Shown: one piece after another, positions 16,823 to 24,935 of the stretch
Position numbering within the stretch: the first letter of the stretch is position 1
Layout of the letters: every line of letters starts with the position of its first letter
The notes under the pieces: model-generated
The model's database searches: none
Told to the model about the DNA's origin: nothing
What the model saw: only the letters and a program-made list of their open reading frames with translations
Source of the DNA: Clostridium rhizosphaerae
Lineage (GTDB): Bacteria > Bacillota > Clostridia > Clostridiales > Clostridiaceae
DNA: 64,000 nucleotides
Direction of reading: 5' to 3'
NCBI RefSeq assembly: GCF_016765585.1
Contig: NZ_JAESWC010000002.1
Coordinates: forward strand, 1,445,945-1,509,944
Position numbers and translations under genes: made by a program

Positions 16823-17669
16823 CTATATAAGAAACTGCACTCAATGAAGCTATTTGTCCTTCTCCTGCAGACTTAATATATTGATAGGGCTTTCCAACGC
16901 AATCACCTGCAGCAAAACATCCAGGAATATTGGTATTCATATTTCTATCTGTTTTAATATGCCCATCTTCAATTTCAAGTCCAGGTACTAACTGCCCTGG
17001 CGGAACACTGTCTTTTAATATAAAGACTCCATCCGTTTCTATCGTACAATTTTTAAGAAGAAGCTTATTTACAAACATATCTCCTTTGATTTCTATTGGC
17101 TTATCTTTTATTATTTCAATATTATCTTTCAGCTTATAATTGCCATTATACATAGGTATATAATAGGTTTTAGAAGCTAACTCATTAACAAAGTTCGTAT
17201 CTTCTTCAGCATCATCATTATATCCTACAATTGCTACAGTTTTACCTTTATATAGAGGAGCATCGCAAGTAGCACAATAACCTACCCCTTTTCCCAAAAA
17301 CTCTTCTTCTCCCTTAAGAGGTTTTGTATACTCTACTCCGGTAGCAAGTATAATGGAAGTTGCTTCATACATCTTTTCGTTAACCATGAGAACAAAATAA
17401 TCACCAATGGCATAAACTGCATTTATTCTTTCATATTTTATACTTATGTCCATGGCTTTAATATGATTTTCAAACTCTTCTTTTAATTTTTCTCCTGTGA
17501 CATTATAAAAACCTAAATAATTATTTATCTTAGGAGCTTTTATTAGTTTGGCACTAAAATCTCTACTGCCAAAAACTATAATATCTTTATTCCTGATTTT
17601 AGCATTGATAGCAGCAGACAATCCTGCCGGTCCACTCCCAACTATGGCTATATCGTATCTATCAGACAA
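16797..17669 (-). CDS. trxB: Thioredoxin reductase, probably ferredoxin-dependent flavin type
   Basis: The 290-residue flavoprotein reduces thioredoxin. FAD motifs are IVGSGPAGLSAAINA near the start and GCFAAGDCVGKPYQY near the end, and the redox pair is CATC in GYCATCDAP (about residues 130-136). In NADPH enzymes the second nucleotide domain carries GGGxSAxEEA and HRR; here the equivalent stretch reads VAIVGYNDDAEEDTNF and YYIPMYNG, so both NADPH motifs are missing. That matches the clostridial ferredoxin-linked reductases known from C. acetobutylicum. The start is TTG at 17669 with GAGGTGG 7 bases upstream. It follows trxA by 82 bases. Confidence 0.85.
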   Translation of the reverse strand: MSDRYDIAIVGSGPAGLSAAINAKIRNKDIIVFGSRDFSAKLIKAPKINNYLGFYNVTGEKLKEEFENHIKAMDISIKYERINAVYAIGDYFVLMVNEKMYEATSIILATGVEYTKPLKGEEEFLGKGVGYCATCDAPLYKGKTVAIVGYNDDAEEDTNFVNELASKTYYIPMYNGNYKLKDNIEIIKDKPIEIKGDMFVNKLLLKNCTIETDGVFILKDSVPPGQLVPGLEIEDGHIKTDRNMNTNIPGCFAAGDCVGKPYQYIKSAGEGQIASLSAVSYIDSLKNSRK

Positions 17670-17700
17670 CTCTTTTCCACCTCATTCATTTGATTATAAA

Positions 17701-17743
17701 TATATCCAAGTTCATCAATTAAATCGAGCTGAACTTGGATATA
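17701..17743 (-). other. RNA hairpin between trxA and trxB
   Basis: Arms TATATCCAAGTTC (17701-17713) and GAACTTGGATATA (17731-17743) are exact complements with a 17-base loop. It lies between the trxA stop and trxB and has no T-tract, so it may protect or process the transcript and set the ratio of the two proteins. Confidence 0.6.
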
Positions 17744-17751
17744 AAGTTTAC

Positions 17752-18069
17752 CTAAATATGTTTGTCTATTAATTCCTTTAATGCATTCTTAGGCCTAAAA
17801 CCAACCATAGTATCAGCTGTAGAACCATTTTTAAACACCATAACAGTTGGAATACTTGAAACTCTATACATTTGTGATACAACCGGATTATTATCTACAT
17901 TCACTTTTAAGAACTTTACTTTATTATCATATTCACTTGAAAGTTCCTCTATAACTGGTCCAAGCATTTTGCAAGGTCCGCACCAAGGTGCCCAGAAATC
18001 TACAACAACTGGAGCATCACCTTCTGATATTTCTTCATTAAAATTATTATCCATAACTTCTTTAATCAT
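17752..18069 (-). CDS. trxA: Thioredoxin
   Basis: The 105-residue thioredoxin carries the active site WCGPCK in VVDFWAPWCGPCKMLGPVI (residues 26-43) and the cis-proline SSIPTVMVFKNG. It reduces protein disulfides and is recharged by the downstream reductase. The start at 18069 has AGGAGG upstream. A good promoter lies about 80 bases before the gene. Confidence 0.96.
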   Translation of the reverse strand: MIKEVMDNNFNEEISEGDAPVVVDFWAPWCGPCKMLGPVIEELSSEYDNKVKFLKVNVDNNPVVSQMYRVSSIPTVMVFKNGSTADTMVGFRPKNALKELIDKHI

Positions 18070-18149
18070 TTATTTTACCTCCTAATATACCTATAAAAGG
18101 TATTATGTAATTTTATACTTTTATTTTGTTATTTTTAATATCAATAATA

Positions 18150-18178
18150 ATTATCACATAAAATACAATGCTAGTCAA
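18150..18178 (-). promoter_or_regulatory. SigA-type promoter of trxA-trxB
   Basis: On the minus strand TTGACT (18173-18178) and GATAAT (18150-18155) are separated by 17 bases. The trxA start codon is about 75 bases downstream of the expected start of transcription. Confidence 0.65.
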
Positions 18179-18190
18179 ATAGCCAGAAGC

Positions 18191-19855
18191 TTATTTCACT
18201 TTAAAACTTACTATTTCAGCACCCCTGGTCCCAACTACAATGGTATCATTAAATGCCGAAGGAGTTCCCTCTATATTAGCCCCTAGTTCTATATTATCTA
18301 ATAGTTTTCCTGTAGAGCCTTCAATAAGCATAGCCTTTCCTGTAGAATCACATTGTACTAAATAACTCTTTCCGCTATCAGTATAAAGAGCAACGGGTGA
18401 ACTCCAGCAATAATTTTTCAGCTTATATGACCATACCTCTTTACCGCTATTTTTATCAATTGCAATCAGAATACCTTCATTGTATTGTGGATGTCTTGCT
18501 ATATTAAATATAACTAAATTGGATATATCATTTTTACCTAAAACAGGTGTTGCCAAGGCTCCTCCGTTGACTCCATCATTAAAGGAACATCTATATTTAT
18601 TTTCCCATAATATTTTACCTGATGTACCATCTATTTTTCGAACGTAACTGTATCCATTATTACCTTGGTGGTCGACCTCACAGGCTGTATATAAATTTAA
18701 ATTAGCATACTCTTTTTCTAAAACAACTGTAGAATCAGTATCGTCATTTATATTCAATGCCCATACTGGAATAAGTGTATTTATATCTACACATTGAAGT
18801 ATTCCATCGTTATCTGCAAAGTATCCATAATTCTTATATATGGCTATGCTGTTTTCAATTCCTCTTTTTTCCTTGCCAGGAACATCATAACGATATTTAA
18901 CTAGCTCAGGGTTTATTTGAATTTTTTCATTTTCAAATTTTGTATTTAATTTACCTGAATAAAACAGACCATTTTCTCCGCAAATAAAAATTGAATCAGT
19001 ATTTTTATCAATTAATGCTGTTGAATCAAAAGCCCCCCAGCTTCTTCTTGAAAAACTGTCGCTGCCTTTAATTTCATAAAGTTTTTTATAGTCAGTCAAA
19101 CTAAATATTCTATAAGCAAAATCTACAAATCTTCCTCCATTTTTATTTATGCCTTGTCCGACATATAATAAAGGTATCCCCCTTGGATCTACAGTTAGAC
19201 TTCCCTTTATCGGTGCGCCTATATTTAATTTTGTTCTAGTTTCCTTTCCATCTTCTAAATCTAAGAAATATACATTCCCATCTAAGGTTGCATATATAAT
19301 CTCTTTTAAATTATCTTTATTCTTTTTATCAGTATTTATATTCATACTATTAATAACTTTTTTATCCCACTGAACTATAGACGGCTGACCATTCCACCCA
19401 ACTCCAGTCCATTCATCTATGCATCCTATTTTCTTTTTCCATTGCAATTCAAGCTTACCTTCCTTAATTTCTGCTGTTCCAAAACTTCCTCCGTCCCTCA
19501 TATTGTTTCCTCTAAAGCAGGTAACCCCTGGCAAATCAGAATAGGTAAGTTGATTTATCATGTTTATATCCCTTTGCTTATCAATACTTGAACTAGTAAA
19601 ATATTTCATACCTAGATTTGATATTTTAGCCTTTTCATCAGGTACGAAACCAAAAATATTGGTTTTATAGTTTTGTTTTAGAGCTAAAATATGTTCTCTA
19701 AAATTATTTTCATACTCTTCTTTGCTTGAATCAACTATTTGTATATTATCAATTTTAGCAGAAGCAGACTCAATCCTTTTGCAGCTAGTTGCAACACTTA
19801 TAGTTATAATCGGAAAAGTACATGAAATTAAAATATTTTTTACTTTTTTTCTCAT
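18191..19855 (-). CDS. Exported PQQ-like beta-propeller protein, probable lipoprotein
   Basis: The 554-residue protein starts at ATG 19855 with AAAGGGGG upstream. Its N-terminus MRKKVKNILISCTFPIITIS then VATSCKR resembles a lipoprotein signal with Cys as first mature residue, though the -1 Ser is not ideal. The rest is a beta-propeller with repeated blades of the PQQ type, such as VYFLDLEDGKETRTKLNIG, VRKIDGTSGKILWENKY and LIAIDKNSGKEVWSYKL. No PQQ is expected in clostridia; these propellers are mostly binding scaffolds. ATGGTA repeats lie before the gene. Its partner is not known. Confidence 0.75.
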   Translation of the reverse strand: MRKKVKNILISCTFPIITISVATSCKRIESASAKIDNIQIVDSSKEEYENNFREHILALKQNYKTNIFGFVPDEKAKISNLGMKYFTSSSIDKQRDINMINQLTYSDLPGVTCFRGNNMRDGGSFGTAEIKEGKLELQWKKKIGCIDEWTGVGWNGQPSIVQWDKKVINSMNINTDKKNKDNLKEIIYATLDGNVYFLDLEDGKETRTKLNIGAPIKGSLTVDPRGIPLLYVGQGINKNGGRFVDFAYRIFSLTDYKKLYEIKGSDSFSRRSWGAFDSTALIDKNTDSIFICGENGLFYSGKLNTKFENEKIQINPELVKYRYDVPGKEKRGIENSIAIYKNYGYFADNDGILQCVDINTLIPVWALNINDDTDSTVVLEKEYANLNLYTACEVDHQGNNGYSYVRKIDGTSGKILWENKYRCSFNDGVNGGALATPVLGKNDISNLVIFNIARHPQYNEGILIAIDKNSGKEVWSYKLKNYCWSSPVALYTDSGKSYLVQCDSTGKAMLIEGSTGKLLDNIELGANIEGTPSAFNDTIVVGTRGAEIVSFKVK

Positions 19856-19918
19856 AAAAGCCCCCTTTAATACCATATATTACCATATATACGTTACCAT
19901 TTTATACCAAATACATAT

Positions 19919-19968
19919 AAATAAAAAGAACTTCTATACAAATATTTGTATAGAAGTTCTTTTTATTT
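19919..19968. terminator. 50-bp perfect palindrome, probable bidirectional terminator
   Basis: Two 25-base arms (19919-19943, 19944-19968) are exact reverse complements, with AGAACTTCTATACAAAT in the stem and T5ATTT ends. The stop codon of the TPR membrane protein at 19963 lies in the right arm. It can stop transcription from the TPR gene into the propeller gene. Confidence 0.75.
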
Positions 19969-21216
19969 ACTTATAATAGATTTAATAATAGAGTTATTAT
20001 ACATAGACTTAGGGTACTGTTTATTGAGCTTTTTGGCATAATTTATTGCCGTATTATTATCAATATTTTTATAAATTAATGTTAATTCATATAATACTGC
20101 ATCATTATAATCTCCATTGGGATATTTAGAACTATACTCTTCATAGTATTTTATACAATTTTCAATATCTCCCGCATTTTTATAGCTCACAGCCAAAAGA
20201 TAAATGGTATGAGAATACAAATAGCTCTTCTCTCCGTAATTATAAGCTATATGTAAATAATTAATAGAACTATTATAATCCTTTGTTGATAAAGCTTGAC
20301 TGCCTTTATTATAAAAATACTCAATGCCCTCACCTGAAATAATATCTTTAATTTTCATTAAAAGTGTTTTGTTATTTATATTTAAATCTTTATCTTTCCA
20401 AGTATTATATATCGCATAGAGCTTTTCATAATCTTTTGCAGCTATTAAATTATTAATATCCTCAGCAGGAAAAACTTCTAAATTTTTTTTATCTGCAAGC
20501 TGTTCTTTCTTCTGTTCATCTAGCTGTTTATTTTCACTTTGTTTTTCCAACTTTGCTTCAGCAGATATTTTAGGGGTCTGCTTGTTTTTCAAGGAATTTT
20601 TATCTGCAAATTTAATCATTGAGCTTTTATAAACTATGGAAAATAGACCTGTAAAAATTATAATTACAAAAGCTATAACTAAATATCTATAATTGATTTC
20701 TTTTTTAATTACTCCAAAACTTACAAGCTCTTTCTTATTTTTTAATGCAAATTGATTTTTTTTATCAATTCCTAAAACTATATTTATGTGCTTTAGAGCT
20801 GCTGCATATTCTCCTAACTTAATATAACAAAAGGCGAGATAATTATTTACATTTATTGAATTAAAGTCACTTTCACTGCACTCATTAAGAAAATTAAGAG
20901 CTTCTCGTATTTTCAGTTCCTTAATTTCCTTAAGTGCTGCATTATAAATAACCATCTTTTTTTCGTCATTTTTGCTATCTTCTAAATATTTTTTTGACAC
21001 AGAGTCCTTATTTACCTGAGAATTCATCTTCCATAGACCTTGAGCATTATCAAGTTCTCCCTTTAAATAGTATAAAAGTCCTTTTAAGTTTATAGAAGAT
21101 GTGTTTTTTAAGTTTTCTGATATACTTTTTTCACAAAGATCTAAGGCTTTTTCAATATTTCCTCTATTATAATATTCAACTGCCTTATTATATAGCTTAA
21201 TAGATTTATTCATCAA
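19963..21216 (-). CDS. TPR-repeat membrane protein
   Basis: The 417-residue protein has N-terminal TPR repeats (KLYNKAVEYYNRGNIEKAL, NVNNYLAFCYIKLGEYAAAL), one membrane helix at about residues 179-197 (YLVIAFVIIIFTGLFSIV), a charged Lys/Gln linker, and C-terminal TPR repeats (YFYNKGSQALSTKDYNSSI, HTIYLLAVSYKNAGDIENC). TPRs bind proteins; no enzyme motif is seen. It follows the anti-sigma gene by 72 bases and may belong to the same ECF sigma operon, suggesting a part in envelope sensing. Confidence 0.75.
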   Translation of the reverse strand: MMNKSIKLYNKAVEYYNRGNIEKALDLCEKSISENLKNTSSINLKGLLYYLKGELDNAQGLWKMNSQVNKDSVSKKYLEDSKNDEKKMVIYNAALKEIKELKIREALNFLNECSESDFNSINVNNYLAFCYIKLGEYAAALKHINIVLGIDKKNQFALKNKKELVSFGVIKKEINYRYLVIAFVIIIFTGLFSIVYKSSMIKFADKNSLKNKQTPKISAEAKLEKQSENKQLDEQKKEQLADKKNLEVFPAEDINNLIAAKDYEKLYAIYNTWKDKDLNINNKTLLMKIKDIISGEGIEYFYNKGSQALSTKDYNSSINYLHIAYNYGEKSYLYSHTIYLLAVSYKNAGDIENCIKYYEEYSSKYPNGDYNDAVLYELTLIYKNIDNNTAINYAKKLNKQYPKSMYNNSIIKSIISK

Positions 21217-21288
21217 ATCTTACCTCTTATAAATAGAATGTCCCTTATTCATTATAGTAAGATTTAAATATTTTATCTACTGGAAAGT

Positions 21289-22320
21289 TTAATAAAATGC
21301 TGTAGTTATACTTGCTTTTTCAGTATGCATTTTTGTATAATTTGAATCTTCGTATACTAAATATTCAAATTCAACAACAAGCTCCTTCTTAGCGTTTATA
21401 TTTACTGACAGTATTTTAGTAATAGATACCTTTTGATCAAGCTTTATTACTTCCTGAGTATTTACCTTTTGTGTTTCATTCTTATTTATATCCAATATAA
21501 ATAAATCTCCGCCATGACTTATAGTGCCATAACCGCTTCCTACTATAATCAAAAGTTTATCATCGTTAATCCACTCTAAAGCTAATGGGCTAAATTGATT
21601 TACTTCATTATTAACAAGTTCAAAAGAATACTGCTTATCGTTCTTTAAATCTTTTACTATTATACTTCCTATTCCTTCCTCCTGAGCTTTATCCCCTTTC
21701 CCGTCAATTGAAGCACCATATTGCTTATCAGTTGAATTTTTCCAAGCTGTACCAAAAGAAACCTTAAAATCATTGGGCATTTCTTTCTTTTCAAATTTAG
21801 GAAGATATAAAGTTGGCTTGCCAGAAGTTTCACTTGCGGCTGCACTCTCTTTACTTGCTGCTTTAGGAGTATCAATAGATAAATCTTGTGTTGTTGAACC
21901 CGAAACTATAGACTTTGATGACTTGTTTGCACTTTCATAACTTGCAGCTTTCTTCATTGAGCTTCCAAAACCCATTTTAGAAATATAAGGAGTTATAAAA
22001 ACCGCTACCGCTACAAATGCTGCTATCGAAGTATATGTCCCCCTATACTTATTTAAATGATATAGAAACTTTTTAAGAGGGTTTCTTCCGTACCTTCTTT
22101 TATCAATATTTTTCATTATATCACCTCGCAAACTTCTAAATGAATGTGGCTCTACAAAAAGACCGATTTTCATAGCTTTGTCAAATGAAAGTTCTTGTTC
22201 ATAAACATTTTTACACTCTTCACATTCCTTTATATGCTTAAGCATGGCCTCCTTTATATCATAAGAAAGATTATCTTCAACTAAATCCGGTAATTTTTTC
22301 TTAAACACACTACAGTCCAT
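21289..22320 (-). CDS. Anti-sigma factor with zinc-binding (ZAS) domain
   Basis: The 343-residue protein has an N-terminal zinc anti-sigma motif H29-x3-C33-x2-C36 (HIKECEEC) with Cys3, a membrane helix near residues 97-115 (TSIAAFVAVAVFITPYI), and an extracytoplasmic domain with a Ser/Ala/Lys-rich linker then a beta-rich region (GSIIVKDLKNDKQYSFELV). It should hold the ECF sigma factor inactive until the outer domain senses a signal. Its start overlaps the sigma stop by one base, so the pair is translationally coupled. The sensed signal is unknown. Confidence 0.85.
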   Translation of the reverse strand: MDCSVFKKKLPDLVEDNLSYDIKEAMLKHIKECEECKNVYEQELSFDKAMKIGLFVEPHSFRSLRGDIMKNIDKRRYGRNPLKKFLYHLNKYRGTYTSIAAFVAVAVFITPYISKMGFGSSMKKAASYESANKSSKSIVSGSTTQDLSIDTPKAASKESAAASETSGKPTLYLPKFEKKEMPNDFKVSFGTAWKNSTDKQYGASIDGKGDKAQEEGIGSIIVKDLKNDKQYSFELVNNEVNQFSPLALEWINDDKLLIIVGSGYGTISHGGDLFILDINKNETQKVNTQEVIKLDQKVSITKILSVNINAKKELVVEFEYLVYEDSNYTKMHTEKASITTAFY

Positions 22321-22874
22321 TACTTACACCCCTTCTCTCTATTTAGTCTAAACTCTTTAAACTTTTCTCTTGACTTATAATATCTTCGTTTTACGGCTGA
22401 CTCATTCATATCTAAAATTTCACCAATATCCAAGAAGGTTATATTGTTATTTAAATATCTTAAAATAATTATTTGTCTGTCTAATTCATTTAGTGTACCT
22501 ATGTAACTCTCTACTAGCTTTTTAATTTCTTTATATTCTGCACTTTGCTCCGGAGAGATTTCACTAGATGCAATATCATAAAAATCTTCTACATTAGCTT
22601 CATAGACCCTTTTATATTTTCTTACATAGTCTATACACTTATTTTTAGCAATTTGAAAAAGCCAATTTGAAAACTTATATTCCTTTTTAAAGGTATAGAG
22701 CTTATTATAAACTGCTATAAAAACTTCTTGAGTTATATCCTCTGACGCCTCTCTATCTCTTATTGTATTATAAACAAACTTTAATACAGTAAACTCATAC
22801 TTGTTTACTAATATATTAAAGCTATCTATATTACCTTTTAATACTTCTTGAACAAGCTTTAAATCTTCTTCCAA
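22320..22874 (-). CDS. ECF (extracytoplasmic function) RNA polymerase sigma factor
   Basis: Region 2 is clear (NILVNKYEFTVLKFVYNTIR, ASEDITQEVFIAVYNKL, NWLFQIAKNKCIDYVRKYKR) and region 4 is at the C-terminus (LDRQIIILRYLNNNITFLD, MNESAVKRRYYKSREKFKE). The TTG at 22874 is preferred because AAGGGGGT lies 7 bases upstream, giving 184 residues. An ATG at 22907 has no site and would lie at the predicted transcription start. The gene precedes its zinc anti-sigma partner and has an ECF-type promoter, pointing to autoregulation. Confidence 0.88.
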   Translation of the reverse strand: MEEDLKLVQEVLKGNIDSFNILVNKYEFTVLKFVYNTIRDREASEDITQEVFIAVYNKLYTFKKEYKFSNWLFQIAKNKCIDYVRKYKRVYEANVEDFYDIASSEISPEQSAEYKEIKKLVESYIGTLNELDRQIIILRYLNNNITFLDIGEILDMNESAVKRRYYKSREKFKEFRLNREKGCK

Positions 22875-22914
22875 GGCAAGTACCCCCTTGCTTTCTTTTA
22901 TAGTCATAATTATA

Positions 22915-22940
22915 TACGGAAATTAAATAGAATAGTTACA
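22915..22940 (-). promoter_or_regulatory. ECF-type autoregulatory promoter of the sigma / anti-sigma operon
   Basis: On the minus strand TGTAAC (22935-22940) and CGTA (22915-22918) are separated by 16 bases. This fits the TGAAAC-N16-CGTA layout of SigW-like ECF promoters with one mismatch. The expected start of transcription (about 22908) favours the TTG start codon at 22874. Confidence 0.6.
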
Positions 22941-22966
22941 TAAAATATGAGATTAATTCAAAAGCA

Positions 22967-23009
22967 AAAGCCCTGAGAAGATATTAAGATTATTTCTTCT
23001 CAAGGCTTT
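22967..23009 (-). terminator. Terminator of ptsI
   Basis: Arms 22967-22981 and 22995-23009 pair over 15 positions with one G-T, centred on a TATTAAGATTATT loop, and are followed on the minus strand by GCTTTT. It lies 15 bases after the ptsI stop. Confidence 0.75.
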
Positions 23010-23023
23010 GTAATATTATCAAA

Positions 23024-24640
23024 CTAGCTATTTATAATTATCTGTTTTGCTCTAAGTATTGAAGAAGCGCTCATAGAAAATTCATCTAATCCATACTCTA
23101 ATAAAGTAGGTACTGCTGTTTCATCTCCAGCCATTTCCCCGCACATGCCGCACCATTTTCCTTCCTTGTGAGCTGCATCTATAGTCATTTTAATAAGTCT
23201 TAAAACAGCCGGATGCATTGGATCATATAAATATGAAACCTTCTCATTCATTCTGTCAGCGGCTAAGGTATACTGAATCAAATCATTTGTTCCTATACTG
23301 AAGAAATCAACATGCTTTGCAAGCTCATCAGCCATTACCGCAGCAGAAGGTATTTCTATCATTATACCTGTTTCTAAACTTTCGTTAAAAGCTTTTCCCT
23401 GAGCCTTAAGTTCTCCCATACATTCAGCTAATATTTTTTTAGCCTCTAAAAACTCCTGCACTGAAGATATCATTGGAAACATTATTTTAAGGTTACCAAA
23501 AGCTGAAGCTCTTAAGAGTGCTCTAAGTTGAATTTTAAATAAATCAACTTGGTCAAGACAAAGTCTTATAGCTCTATAGCCTAAAAACGGATTCATTTCC
23601 TCTGGCATTGGAAGGTAAGGAAGCTTCTTATCCCCTCCTATATCAAGAGTTCTTATAACTAAAGGCTTTCCATCTAACTTTTCTGCTGCATATTTATATG
23701 CTTCAAACTGCTCTTCTTCTGTCGGCATAGTTTCTCTATCCATATATAAAAACTCTGTTCTAAATAATCCTACACCTTCTCCTCCATTTTCTAATACCTT
23801 ATGAACATCTTCAGGTTTTCCTATGTTTCCAACTACCTCTATTCTTCTACCTGCTTTAGTTTTAGTTTCAACATTAGCTAACTTTTTAAGTTCTTCCTTT
23901 TCAGCTTCAAACTCAACTTTTCTTAAATTATATTCATTAATCTGCTCTTCGGTAGGATTTATTATAACTATTCCTTCGATTCCATCCACTATAATGAAAT
24001 CTCCATTTTTAACTGTGTCAGTTATATCTCCCATACCAACTATAGCAGGAATTTCAAGTGTTCTTGCCATGATAGCACTATGAGATGTTCTTCCGCCTAT
24101 ATTTGTCAAGAAAGCAATAACCTTGCTCTTATCAAGCTCAGCTGTATCAGAAGGGGTTAAATCATGTGCAACTATAACTGTATTATTTTTAAGTTCTCCT
24201 ATATCATTCATTGATTTACCAAGAAGATTGTTAAGAATTCTGTTACCAACGTCCTTTACATCCGCAGCTCTTTCCTTCATATATTCATCTTCCATAGAGT
24301 CAAATATGCTAACGTACATGTCTACAACATCTTTTAAAACTTTTTCGGCGTTTATCATATTAGCCTCTACACCGCTTTCAATAGCGCCAACAAATTCTGG
24401 ATCATCTAGAAGCATCATATGACTTTCAAATACTGCGGCTTTATCCGCTCCCATTTCAGCTTCTGCCTTGTCTTTTATTCTTTCAAGCTGATCTCTGGAT
24501 GTCGTTAAGGCCTTTTGCAATCTTTCCTTTTCTGAGTCTAAGTTATCAATTTTTCTCTCAACTATTATTTCTTCTTCCTTAACCTTAAGCACTACATTAC
24601 CAATTGCATATCCTTTTGAAGCTGCAATACCTTTTTTCAT
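23024..24640 (-). CDS. ptsI: PTS enzyme I (phosphoenolpyruvate-protein phosphotransferase)
   Basis: Enzyme I takes phosphate from PEP and passes it to HPr to drive sugar uptake. The 538 residues carry the N-terminal HPr-binding domain (MKKGIAASKGYAIGNVVLK), the phospho-histidine site GGRTSHSAIMARTLEIPAIVG near residue 188, and the PEP-binding barrel with FLYMDRETMPTEEEQ, IRTLDIGGDKKLPYL and FSIGTNDLIQYTLAADR, plus the GMCGEMAGD loop. AGGAGGAAG precedes the ATG. A consensus sigma-54 promoter lies upstream and an HPr-domain activator is divergently encoded. ptsH is not next to it. Confidence 0.97.
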   Translation of the reverse strand: MKKGIAASKGYAIGNVVLKVKEEEIIVERKIDNLDSEKERLQKALTTSRDQLERIKDKAEAEMGADKAAVFESHMMLLDDPEFVGAIESGVEANMINAEKVLKDVVDMYVSIFDSMEDEYMKERAADVKDVGNRILNNLLGKSMNDIGELKNNTVIVAHDLTPSDTAELDKSKVIAFLTNIGGRTSHSAIMARTLEIPAIVGMGDITDTVKNGDFIIVDGIEGIVIINPTEEQINEYNLRKVEFEAEKEELKKLANVETKTKAGRRIEVVGNIGKPEDVHKVLENGGEGVGLFRTEFLYMDRETMPTEEEQFEAYKYAAEKLDGKPLVIRTLDIGGDKKLPYLPMPEEMNPFLGYRAIRLCLDQVDLFKIQLRALLRASAFGNLKIMFPMISSVQEFLEAKKILAECMGELKAQGKAFNESLETGIMIEIPSAAVMADELAKHVDFFSIGTNDLIQYTLAADRMNEKVSYLYDPMHPAVLRLIKMTIDAAHKEGKWCGMCGEMAGDETAVPTLLEYGLDEFSMSASSILRAKQIIINS

Positions 24641-24716
24641 ACATCTTCCTCCTGTTTATGTAAATATCAAAATAAGATTTAATTATTCAAATAAAAGTGC
24701 ATACAAATTATATTAT

Positions 24717-24734
24717 TAGCAATTTGCATGCCAA
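24717..24734 (-). promoter_or_regulatory. Sigma-54 (-24/-12) promoter of ptsI
   Basis: On the minus strand TTGGCATGCAAATTGCTA matches the sigma-54 consensus TTGGCACG-N4-TTGCT, with GG and GC separated by exactly 10 bases. The expected start of transcription is about 24707, giving a leader of about 67 bases before the ptsI ATG. Confidence 0.85.
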
Positions 24735-24773
24735 GTTTAAAACGCCTATTTTACTAGCTCTATAATTTATATA

Positions 24774-24790
24774 TTGATATTTTTTATCAA
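24774..24790. promoter_or_regulatory. Activator-binding palindrome 1
   Basis: TTGATA-N5-TATCAA, a perfect 17-bp inverted repeat, lies about 55 bases upstream of the sigma-54 -12 element of ptsI. It is probably bound by the divergently encoded HPr-PAS-AAA+ protein. Confidence 0.65.
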
Positions 24791-24875
24791 ATTTCCATAG
24801 TATATTATTTGTAAAGTATATTTTTTTATTATAAATATATTATAGACATGCTGTATTTATTATTGTATTATTAAA

Positions 24876-24892
24876 TTGATACTTTTTATCAA
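24876..24892. promoter_or_regulatory. Activator-binding palindrome 2
   Basis: A second perfect TTGATA-N5-TATCAA lies 102 bases from the first (close to a whole number of helical turns) and 44 bases before the activator start codon. Confidence 0.65.
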
Positions 24893-24906
24893 GTATAAAT
24901 CTATTA

Positions 24907-24923
24907 TTGATATTTTTTATCAT
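24907..24923. promoter_or_regulatory. Activator-binding palindrome 3
   Basis: TTGATA-N5-TATCAT has one mismatch in the final base. It starts 31 bases (three turns) after the second and ends 12 bases before the activator ATG, next to its ribosome-binding site, so it may also serve autoregulation. Confidence 0.6.
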
Positions 24924-24935
24924 ACAGGAGTGGCC

